From: Pseudomonas fluorescens
Lineage (GTDB): Bacteria; Pseudomonadota; Gammaproteobacteria; Pseudomonadales; Pseudomonadaceae
Direction: 5' to 3'
NCBI RefSeq assembly: GCF_902497855.1
Contig: NZ_CABVHU010000006.1
Span: 124,001-188,000 of the forward strand
Length of the DNA stretch: 64,000 bases
This document shows, piece by piece, positions 57,051 through 64,000 of the stretch. A model generated the notes under the pieces. The model searched no databases, was not told where the DNA came from, and was given only the letters and a program-made list of their open reading frames with translations. Both the position numbers and the translations under genes were made by a program. Numbering within the stretch: the first letter of the stretch is position 1; every line of letters begins with the position of its first letter.

Positions 57051-58251
57051 GGTAATTCGCACAGAAGAGCAGCATAGAGCTTACTTGGATGAACTCCATA
57101 AGCTCATGACTCTTATGCCGACCCCTGGATCTGAAAACAGTGAGCGTCTTGAGTTACTTATCGTGCTGATAGAGGCATATGAGAGCAAACGCTATCCCGT
57201 GGAGCTACCTGATCCCGTTGATGCCATTATTTTTCGTATGCAAGAGAAAGGGTATAAACAGGCCGATCTTATACCCTATTTTGGAACGCGAAGTAGAGTT
57301 TCAGAGATATTGTCGAGGAAAAGACCATTAACTGTCCCGATGATCAGAGCCATCTCAATCGGGTTAGGTATTTCAGCAGAAACACTTATAGGTGTGGGTG
57401 ATTCTGAAAGCCAAAAAACAAAAAATGACATTGATTGGTCCAGATTTCCCGTTAAGGAGATGATTGCAAGGGGGTGGATCCAAAAGTTTGCTGGAAAAGT
57501 ATCGCGCTCAACTGAGGATATTGTTCAAGAGTTTATATCTCAAATTGGATGGCAGTTCGGGGATACGGCTTTCAAACGCTCACTTGCTGGGGATGCTTAT
57601 TCACCCACAACTAAATATGCTCTTCATGCATGGCTTGTAAGGGTGATTCAGAAGTCTCGTGAAAAAAAATCTTCAATCGGTGTTTTTAGTGAAAGTGTCA
57701 TGTCAGCTTCTTTTTTACAAGAAGTTGCTCGCTTAAGCTGGTTCGATAATGGGCCTTTGCTGGCGGTAGAGTTTTTGCAAAAAAGTGGTATCGCCCTGAT
57801 AGTGGAGCCTCATTTGAAGGGTACATTGTTGGATGGGGCAGCTTTAAAGGATGTAGATGGACGACCTATAATTGGTATGACATTGCGTCATGATAGGCTG
57901 GACAATTTTTGGTTTACGCTGTTGCATGAGCTTGCTCATTTGTGGAAACACGTAGGAAAAAATGAAACCTTTCTCGATGATTTGGATGCTACATCTGAAG
58001 ATAAGAGAGAAGCCGAAGCGAACCGCCTTGCTAGAGAGGCGTTTATTCCCCGTATTTTATGGCGGCGTAGCGAGGCATGCCTTGCTCCAAGTCGTGAAAA
58101 TATAGATAAGCTATCAAGGGAGCTTAAAATTCATCCTTCTATTATCGCGGGTAGAATAAGGAGGGAGACGGAAAATTATCAGTTGTACAATGACCTGATC
58201 GGGCACGGGGATGTAAGACGTTTGTTTTTTAATAATTCAGAAGGTGAATGA
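57034..58251 (+). CDS. HigA-like HTH antitoxin fused to an ImmA/IrrE-type metallopeptidase
   Basis: A 405-residue two-part protein. Residues 1-120 look like HigA: RTEEQHRAYLDELHKLMTL, a linker, then an XRE helix-turn-helix around 73-110 (KQADLIPYFGTRSRVSEILS). Residues about 240-340 form an ImmA/IrrE (COG2856) peptidase with HELAH (H298, E299, H302) and a probable third ligand in DKREAEANRLAREAF. It should neutralise the toxin and bind the TTCCCA/TGGGAA operators; the protease could cut itself or a partner on a trigger. ATG 57034 overlaps the toxin gene; ATG 57040 is an alternative start. Confidence 0.85.
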   Translation: MQMDTRVIRTEEQHRAYLDELHKLMTLMPTPGSENSERLELLIVLIEAYESKRYPVELPDPVDAIIFRMQEKGYKQADLIPYFGTRSRVSEILSRKRPLTVPMIRAISIGLGISAETLIGVGDSESQKTKNDIDWSRFPVKEMIARGWIQKFAGKVSRSTEDIVQEFISQIGWQFGDTAFKRSLAGDAYSPTTKYALHAWLVRVIQKSREKKSSIGVFSESVMSASFLQEVARLSWFDNGPLLAVEFLQKSGIALIVEPHLKGTLLDGAALKDVDGRPIIGMTLRHDRLDNFWFTLLHELAHLWKHVGKNETFLDDLDATSEDKREAEANRLAREAFIPRILWRRSEACLAPSRENIDKLSRELKIHPSIIAGRIRRETENYQLYNDLIGHGDVRRLFFNNSEGE

Positions 58252-59402
58252 AAATGCAATCAACTTATATTCCAATACTCAAGGCTAAAGAAGGAGAGTT
58301 AGACGCGTTAGGCTGCCTTTTTGAGAGCACAAGGAACAATCTTAAGCCTTGGTTTGACGTACCTCAGATTACAGACAAAGACAAGGAAAAGTTTAAAGGA
58401 AAGAATGTCTCAGTTGTAGAAGCGTTTCTTACAAATATTGCTCATGCCATCTCTAAGGTATGGAAGCACAGGGATGCTTATGTAGATTTGCCTTTATGGG
58501 CGCCTAACGCCCAGACTGAAGGTGGTGAACATGTAATCCAGTTTTTTTGTAAGCAAGCAGAATATTTTGGAGTGAGAGTTACTCCCGTTGTGGATTGTAT
58601 GCGTTGGGATGATCCGATATATGTATACGCATTCAAAGGATTAACTCACAAGGCAGATAAGGAGGTCATTCTTAGGCTTGTGATGAATGTTGACTCTGCG
58701 GAAGAGATGGCCGAGGAAGATGAGTTTTTAGCCAGGCTGGAAGATATTGCAGCTACTCTTAACTATGATCCTCGTGCGACAGCAGTTATGATCGATTTTG
58801 GTGATGTCACATCCGCAAAGTATGAGATCCCAAAAATAACCACGCAGGCCGAGCGTGTAATTGAAATTTTTAGGCGTGCTGGGCATCAAAAATTTGTCGT
58901 CTCGGGTTGTTCAATAGGTGCTTATATTTCCTCGGTTGTTCCATTGCCGAGCACAGAGAAAACAGTTCCTCGCAAAGAAATGCTTGCATGGAAAAGTATT
59001 GTTTCTCTGCAAGGCTTTAAAGATGTAGGTTTTTCCGATTATGGTGTGAGGGGGCCTGGCTCTCTAGTGTCGGGTGGGGCAGGCAATCAGAACGGTAAAA
59101 TTAGATATACCATTCAGGATGGCTACTTTATCGCCCGAGGCTATCAGTTAAAAACTGGTGAGAAGGGTGGTCAATACTATGGCCTTGCCCAGAAAATTAT
59201 CGATTCTGGATATTATGAAGGGCCGGAATTTAGCTGGGGTGACAAAGAACTCCTAGATTGTAGCCACTGGGCGTTTAGAGGGTTGGCATCAAAGTGGATT
59301 GCTATTGATACTACTCACCATGTTGAGTATGTTTTGAAGGAAGTTGAAGAGTTTAAAAGGCAGCGTGTTATTGTTGAGGCTAGATCAGTTTCTGGTGTTT
59401 GA
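58248..59402 (+). CDS. Beta family protein (T4 Beta-protein-like)
   Basis: A 384-residue protein of the Beta_protein family: it opens with YIPILKAKEGELDALGCLFE and LKPWFDVPQ, the typical start, and has a barrel-like central part (TAVMIDFGDVTSAKYEIPKI, VVSGCSIGAYISSVVPLPST) and a late HWAFRGLASKWIAIDTTHHVEYVLKE. The biochemical function is unknown; relatives are found in phage and defence settings. Its start overlaps the preceding stop by 4 bases (ATGA), so it belongs to the toxin operon. AT-rich codon use matches the two upstream genes. Confidence 0.8.
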   Translation: MKMQSTYIPILKAKEGELDALGCLFESTRNNLKPWFDVPQITDKDKEKFKGKNVSVVEAFLTNIAHAISKVWKHRDAYVDLPLWAPNAQTEGGEHVIQFFCKQAEYFGVRVTPVVDCMRWDDPIYVYAFKGLTHKADKEVILRLVMNVDSAEEMAEEDEFLARLEDIAATLNYDPRATAVMIDFGDVTSAKYEIPKITTQAERVIEIFRRAGHQKFVVSGCSIGAYISSVVPLPSTEKTVPRKEMLAWKSIVSLQGFKDVGFSDYGVRGPGSLVSGGAGNQNGKIRYTIQDGYFIARGYQLKTGEKGGQYYGLAQKIIDSGYYEGPEFSWGDKELLDCSHWAFRGLASKWIAIDTTHHVEYVLKEVEEFKRQRVIVEARSVSGV

Positions 59403-59719
59403 TTTGAGTTTTTTAAGGCGTTCTAATATTAATAATAAATTTAGAGGTGCTGAGTTTCTTGCTCAAACGGAGCATCTTTGGGGGGGCTGCGATTATATCT
59501 GGATTTGCGTGTGATGGCTAAAGTACAAGACGGCTTCATAGCTTCCAACGGCAACACCAGTATGCCTGAACGAAGCCAATGTCTATTGGCTCAAAAAGGC
59601 ATGGAATGATTTTCAGCGGTCTGAGTTGAGTATTCACCGATTAATCTATCGGTACAGCACTTGACCATCAAGCGACTACACCAAACAATCGAGACTCCAA
59701 GTCTGGAGGTCGTATAGAT
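59403..59719. other. gap between the toxin operon and the Gabija-like pair
   Basis: These 317 bases begin AT-rich and become mixed. A 31-codon ORF at 59514-59609 has no ribosome site and is not called. No terminator hairpin with a T-run is clear. GGAGG at 59704-59708 serves the next gene. Confidence 0.45.
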
Positions 59720-61690
59720 ATGTTCATTGAGCGGCTCAATCTGATCAATTTCCGATGCTTCGGTCCTGAGGCGTTGACGATTGATCTCACGCCCGGTCTC
59801 ACGGCATTCATAGGCGTAAATGGTGCAGGCAAGACCGCGGTGATGCAGGCGCTTCAGCGGCTCTTCGGCATCACCGGGGAGCATCGGCGTCTGAGGCTCC
59901 ATGACTTTCATATTCCCGCCGATGAGACTACTGCGCCGGTCCAGCGTACCTTTGTGCTTGAGGCAATCATCGCTTTTCCCGAACTGGACAATGGAGGTGA
60001 TGGGGTAGCTATTCCGGAGTTCTTCAACCAGATGGCCGCCGACGAAGCTGGCCGGCTGAAATGTCGACTTAGGCTTGAAGCAACCTGGACAGATGACGGA
60101 TCACTTGACGGACTCATTGAGCAGAAATATCGCGCAGTTCGTAACCTCGGAGAATTCAACGAGGCTGATTGCATTGAGCTGAAGGCTATCGACCGCAATC
60201 GCATCCAGATGATCTATGTGCCTGCATCGCGCGATGGCGCATCCCAAGTAACGGCCTTTCTGCGTGGGCGTTTATGGCGTGCGATCAACTGGTCTCAGGG
60301 TGTTCGGGACACATTCTCCGAAGCCGGTGCCACACTGAATGGCGCCTTCGCCGGTGAGCCTGCTGTCGACCTCGTTGCAGCCGCTGTGCAGCGACGTTGG
60401 CAAGAGGTCCATAACGCAGGTACTGAAACGACTCCACTGTTTCGGCCAGTCGACCTGCGTTTTCAGGAGTTCATCCGAAAGGTCGAAGTAGTTTTCCATC
60501 CCGATATAGCAGGCCGTGAGCGCGCGCTCGACGAGCTGAGCGATGGACAGCGTTCGCTGTTTCATTTAGCGATGACGGCAGCAACGCTGGATGTCGAGGG
60601 CGGTATCGCCGATGACCCGGAGGCGGCTGGATTCCAGCCTGGCGGAGTGCCTCTGCCTGCATTGACGCTCATCGCGGTCGAGGAACCGGAAAACAATCTC
60701 GCTCCTTTCTACCTTTCACGCATCGTTCGGCAAATCGAAGATTTAACGAGCGGGAATCGAGCTCAGGCGGTTATTTCTAGTCATTCAGTGAGCATTCTTG
60801 CGCGAGTTGATCCGTCGCAAGTCAGGCATTTCCGTCTCGACCCAGCCAGCCGAACTGCCCGGGTTAGGGCTATTAAGTTACCGATCGGTCAGGAGGACGC
60901 ATCGAAATTTGTGCGAGAGGCCGTCCGCACCTACCCTGAGCTTTACTTCGCCCGCTTTGCGGTGCTTGGGGAGGGCGCCACCGAAGAAGTGGTGCTGCCA
61001 CGCCTCGCAGAGGCGATGGGCTTTGACATAGATCGTTCCTTCGTTGCCGTCGTTCCCCTCGGTGGGCGGCATGTCAATCATCTGTGGCGTCTCCTGACTG
61101 ATCTCGACATCCCCTACGCGACGCTCCTCGATCTTGATTGGGGGCGTGACGGCGGCGGATGGGGCCGCATCAAGACAGCATGCGCCCAGCTTTTAGAAAA
61201 TGGTGTTTCGCCGCAGGCAATCTTCGCACAGCCAGACCCTGCGGGGCCTGCATCAAATCTGGCTGTCTTTGATACGCACCTAATAACAGACTTCGTCGGT
61301 TTGACTAACTGGGCCACTTCATTGCGACGATTCAACGTGTTTTTCTGCTCTCCTCTGGATCTTGATTATTCGATGATGCGTGCCTTTCCTGCTGCGTACC
61401 AGGTTCTTGAGCCCGGTCGGCTGGGGCCGTCGCAACGGGGTGACCCACGTACGGCGGTGCTGGGCGACGAAGGTCAAGGCTACCTCTATGGTGCAGACCA
61501 AGATCAACTCTTGCGATGGTATCGCTATCTTTTCCTTGGGCGTGGTAAGCCCAGCACGCACGTCCGTGTTCTTAGTGCGCAGACATCCCAGGATTTAACA
61601 GCAGGCGCTCCAGAGGAGTTGCGGGCGATTCTGACATCCATTGCTGCCCGTCTAGCACCACCTGTACCACCCGCACCGCCAGTGCTTTGA
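59720..61690 (+). CDS. gajA: OLD-family ATPase-TOPRIM nuclease, GajA-like
   Basis: A 656-residue overcoming-lysogenization-defect (class 2) nuclease. The ATPase part has Walker A GVNGAGKT (32-39), signature LSDGQ (273-277), Walker B LTLIAVEEPE (316-323 region) and an SSHS H-loop (353-356). The TOPRIM domain shows LGEGATEE (E418) and DLD (471-473) as metal ligands. Next to a UvrD-like helicase it matches Gabija, in which GajA is a DNA-nicking enzyme that acts during phage infection. It is somewhat longer than the founding GajA; the last 20 residues are Pro/Ala-rich. GGAGG precedes ATG 59720. Confidence 0.85.
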   Translation: MFIERLNLINFRCFGPEALTIDLTPGLTAFIGVNGAGKTAVMQALQRLFGITGEHRRLRLHDFHIPADETTAPVQRTFVLEAIIAFPELDNGGDGVAIPEFFNQMAADEAGRLKCRLRLEATWTDDGSLDGLIEQKYRAVRNLGEFNEADCIELKAIDRNRIQMIYVPASRDGASQVTAFLRGRLWRAINWSQGVRDTFSEAGATLNGAFAGEPAVDLVAAAVQRRWQEVHNAGTETTPLFRPVDLRFQEFIRKVEVVFHPDIAGRERALDELSDGQRSLFHLAMTAATLDVEGGIADDPEAAGFQPGGVPLPALTLIAVEEPENNLAPFYLSRIVRQIEDLTSGNRAQAVISSHSVSILARVDPSQVRHFRLDPASRTARVRAIKLPIGQEDASKFVREAVRTYPELYFARFAVLGEGATEEVVLPRLAEAMGFDIDRSFVAVVPLGGRHVNHLWRLLTDLDIPYATLLDLDWGRDGGGWGRIKTACAQLLENGVSPQAIFAQPDPAGPASNLAVFDTHLITDFVGLTNWATSLRRFNVFFCSPLDLDYSMMRAFPAAYQVLEPGRLGPSQRGDPRTAVLGDEGQGYLYGADQDQLLRWYRYLFLGRGKPSTHVRVLSAQTSQDLTAGAPEELRAILTSIAARLAPPVPPAPPVL

Positions 61691-61692
61691 TC

Positions 61693-63579
61693 ATGCCAAT
61701 CATGCGATCACAAGATTGGCGACCAAGAGGTATAGATGACCTTGAGCCTGACGCGTGGCGCGCATTGAGCCAAGCCGGCTCGACCTGCGTTATAGCCGGT
61801 CCGGGCGCAGGAAAGACCGAGTTTCTCGCACAGCGCGCCGTTTATCTACTCGAAACGGGGTTATGCCCAGCGCCTTATCGCGTCCTGGCAATCTCCTTCA
61901 AGAGCGATGCGGCAGAAAATCTCGCCACACGGGTTCGCAAGCGGTGTCCGGCTGAACTGGCTAACCGCTTTACTTCGCTAACCTTCGACGCCTTCGCCAA
62001 AGGCTTGGTTGATCGGTTCTTGTCAGCTATTCCCGCTCACTGGTGTCCGACCCGTCCATACGACCTCGTATTCCCCTCTCGTCGGCAGAAAGAGGGGTTC
62101 TTGAACCTTTCCAGCAACACTGCTCCCCCACAATGGCGGACTGAGATCGCGGGCTTTCACGCTGAAAGTTTTGAAGCTCGTCATGTCGGTGCCTACCGTC
62201 TCCCTATCACGCAACAAGCGCCGCAATCAGGTGCGGAGTTCATCATCCAGCGCTGGTTGGCAGGACAGCTCGCAACGCAGCCCCGGTCCGCCCTCACATT
62301 TGTAATCATCAATCGATTAGCTGAATTGCTCTTGCGTTCCTGCCCGCACATACGGCGCGCACTCCAGTTGACCTATCCGTTCGTCTTTGTGGATGAATTT
62401 CAGGACACAACCTTCGCGCAATACGACTTCCTTCTCTCGGCATTTAGCGGCGGCGAAATTGCTGTGACGGCGGTCGGAGATGACAAACAACGCATAATGA
62501 CTTGGGCTGGTGCACGAACCGATGCCTTTGAGCGGTTTGCGATAGATTTTGCTGCTACTCGCATTCAGCTACTTTTCAATTTCCGATCCTCGCCAGATCT
62601 CGTCCGAATCCAGCATGTCGTCGCAAGAGCGCTAGATCCCCATAGCGCTTTCACTGTGGCCCAGGCTGTGCGGCAGGTCGACGGCGATGTCGCCCAGGTT
62701 TGGAATAGTCCGACGATTTTGCGCGAAGCCGAATACCTTGCGCGGTGGCTCGCGACCGATATGGTAACGCGCGGCCGTGCACCTCGAGATTACGCAATCT
62801 TGGTCAAGCAAAAGTCCGACGATGTCGAGGCCGATCTTGCTGCGACGTTTGCCCAAGCGGGACTACGACTGCGAAATGAAAGCCACTCACTCGGACGCAC
62901 AACTCTGCAGGATCTACTCTCAGATGAGTTCGCTAGGGTTGCGATCGCCCTATTTCGACTCGGTTCAACGCAGCGTGCTCCGGACGCATGGCAAATATGC
63001 TCTGCTGCCCTCTCGGCAGTGCGAGCGGTAGCGGACGGTGACGACATCACCGAAGCACGCACTGACGCCGAGCTCACAGCCTTCTTGGCGACGATGCGAG
63101 GGGAGATGAGAAATACTCCCCCGTCGGAGGTGAGTGTCACAACCTTCGTAAACCGAGTCCTGGCATTCCTGGATCTCTCAGCAGTAGCACGAACCTACCT
63201 TGAATATTCATCAGGCGATTTGCTCGCAATTATGGTCGAAGCCTTCCAGTTGCATCTCGCCGCTTCCGCGAGGGGGGCTGCGAACTGGACGATCTGTCTG
63301 GATACCTTTGAGGGCCTCGAGCAAATTCCACTGATGACCGTCCACAAGAGTAAGGGACTCGAATACGACACCATTGTCTTCGTCGGCCTTGATGATCAGG
63401 CTTGGTGGGCACACACACCAGGTAACGCCGAAGGCCTTGCAACCTTTTTCGTGGCACTCACACGTGCCAAGCAGCGCGCGATCTTTGCTTTCTGTCGAGA
63501 GCGCGGCCAGCGGCGTCGTGTGGCGGAGCTGTATCAGCTCTTGAGCGACGCTGCCGTTCCCGAGATCACTACAGACTAG
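61693..63579 (+). CDS. gajB: UvrD/Rep-like helicase, GajB-like
   Basis: A 628-residue superfamily 1 helicase with all main motifs: AGPGAGKTE (I, ~35-43), VDEFQDT (II, ~233-239), GDDKQRIMTWAGA (III), LLFNFRSSPDLV (IV), TVHKSKGLEYDTI (V, ~549-561) and VALTRAKQR (VI, ~587-595). In Gabija, GajB senses DNA ends or nucleotide loss and works with GajA. ATG 61693 starts 2 bases after the gajA stop; a TTG at 61687 would overlap it (TTGA). No separate ribosome site is seen, so coupling is likely. It is larger than the founding GajB (about 494 aa). Confidence 0.85.
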   Translation: MPIMRSQDWRPRGIDDLEPDAWRALSQAGSTCVIAGPGAGKTEFLAQRAVYLLETGLCPAPYRVLAISFKSDAAENLATRVRKRCPAELANRFTSLTFDAFAKGLVDRFLSAIPAHWCPTRPYDLVFPSRRQKEGFLNLSSNTAPPQWRTEIAGFHAESFEARHVGAYRLPITQQAPQSGAEFIIQRWLAGQLATQPRSALTFVIINRLAELLLRSCPHIRRALQLTYPFVFVDEFQDTTFAQYDFLLSAFSGGEIAVTAVGDDKQRIMTWAGARTDAFERFAIDFAATRIQLLFNFRSSPDLVRIQHVVARALDPHSAFTVAQAVRQVDGDVAQVWNSPTILREAEYLARWLATDMVTRGRAPRDYAILVKQKSDDVEADLAATFAQAGLRLRNESHSLGRTTLQDLLSDEFARVAIALFRLGSTQRAPDAWQICSAALSAVRAVADGDDITEARTDAELTAFLATMRGEMRNTPPSEVSVTTFVNRVLAFLDLSAVARTYLEYSSGDLLAIMVEAFQLHLAASARGAANWTICLDTFEGLEQIPLMTVHKSKGLEYDTIVFVGLDDQAWWAHTPGNAEGLATFFVALTRAKQRAIFAFCRERGQRRRVAELYQLLSDAAVPEITTD

Positions 63580-63602
63580 TGCCGCGCCTAAAATGGTAGG
63601 CG

Positions 63603-64000
63603 TCATGGTCCAATCCAATCAATTGGGGGCCAAGGCGCGTAAGTTTGCGTGTGCAACTGGGTGGCATTGTGAATTGCTTGATGGCGTCTTTGTTCTAAAA
63701 GTGCCAATAACTCCGGGCTGGTGATACCTAAGGTGGTGAGCCGCCTCTGCAGAATTGAGTAAGTATCAGCGAAATGTCCGTTCCATTTACCGATACAAAT
63801 CTCAAGGATGGTGGCGAGATGCGGATCATGAAGGTCGATGCCGGGCACACCTTCTTTTAATGCTGCAGTGAATTTCAACAAGTCCCGATCTTCCCTGTAC
63901 ACCTCCCAGAATCCTCGTTGATCCTGTTCCTCTACTAGCCAATCGTCCAACTCGCTAAGATCCCGCAGGATCAACGGCCCCAACACCAGTACTTTTTTCA
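63603..64000 (-). CDS. hypothetical protein, partial at the window edge
   Basis: No family recognised. The frame is open from a stop at 63603 to the right edge and reads VLVLGPLILRDLSELDDWLV, then EEQDQRGFWEVYREDRDLLK and a helical C-terminal part (LATILEICIGKWNGHFADTY, SILQRRLTTLGIT). The last visible codons (KKVLV) and a CA at the very end suggest an ATG may lie one base outside, so up to 132 residues are visible and the gene may be nearly complete. It converges on the Gabija-like pair with a 23-base gap. Confidence 0.55.
   Translation of the reverse strand, partial: KKVLVLGPLILRDLSELDDWLVEEQDQRGFWEVYREDRDLLKFTAALKEGVPGIDLHDPHLATILEICIGKWNGHFADTYSILQRRLTTLGITSPELLALLEQRRHQAIHNATQLHTQTYAPWPPIDWIGP

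Noticed and set aside
59514..59609. 31-codon ORF upstream of the Gabija-like pair
   Set aside because: Too short, no ribosome site, no recognisable pattern.

Overview
The window is chromosomal DNA of a fluorescent-group Pseudomonas. The gene order accD-folC-(SPOR protein)-cvpA-purF-metZ, the order thrS-infC-rpmI-rplT-pheS-pheT-ihfA-MerR-tRNA-Pro, the TAGGAGC-type REP palindromes, csrA/rsmA, DUF1654 and a high-GC coding style all point there. Everything was read by eye from the sequence; family names come from recognised motifs, not from searches.

Layout. 1-7.5 kb: housekeeping genes for fatty acid, folate, purine and methionine synthesis. 7.7-8.1 kb: one tRNA-Val and two tRNA-Asp genes. 8.4-28.5 kb: a complete achromobactin-type siderophore locus. 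It has an ECF sigma factor, a FecR-like anti-sigma regulator and an STN-containing TonB receptor, then acsF-acsD-acsE-yhcA-acsC-acsB-acsA, the cbrABCD uptake genes, a FhuF-like ferric reductase and an RraA-family protein. A Fur-like box precedes the sigma gene, so low iron should start the cascade and returning ferri-siderophore should amplify it. 28.7-37 kb: an amine oxidase (FAD), a duplicated tRNA-Val(GAC) bracketing three tiny ORFs, a glycine-rich exported protein, a decayed toxin-antitoxin pair, carbonic anhydrase, csrA, EndA and an apparently LexA-controlled DUF1654 gene. 37-46 kb: periplasmic asparaginase, then rbsB-A-C-R-K-D and a nucleoside hydrolase, a ribose/nucleoside salvage unit with a LacI-type operator. 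46-55.5 kb: small proteins, a cold-shock gene and the translation operon thrS-infC-rpmI-rplT-pheST-ihfA.

55.6-64 kb is an accessory island next to tRNA-Pro(GGG). It begins with debris: a tRNA-Asp 3' fragment, a decayed ORF, IS66 transposase remnants and a group II intron-like fragment. It then carries two apparent defence modules. The first is AT-rich and has three genes: a HigB/RelE-like toxin, a 405-aa fusion of a HigA-like HTH with an ImmA/IrrE metallopeptidase, and a Beta-family protein, behind a promoter bracketed by two TTCCCA/TGGGAA-type operators. The second is a Gabija-like pair, an OLD-type ATPase-TOPRIM nuclease with a UvrD-like helicase. An unknown convergent gene runs off the right edge.

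The most notable points are the three-gene toxin/HTH-protease/Beta module with its operators, and a thrS leader holding two hairpins whose 7-nt loops present GGT and TGT (threonine anticodons), which looks like an E. coli-style tRNA-mimic operator.
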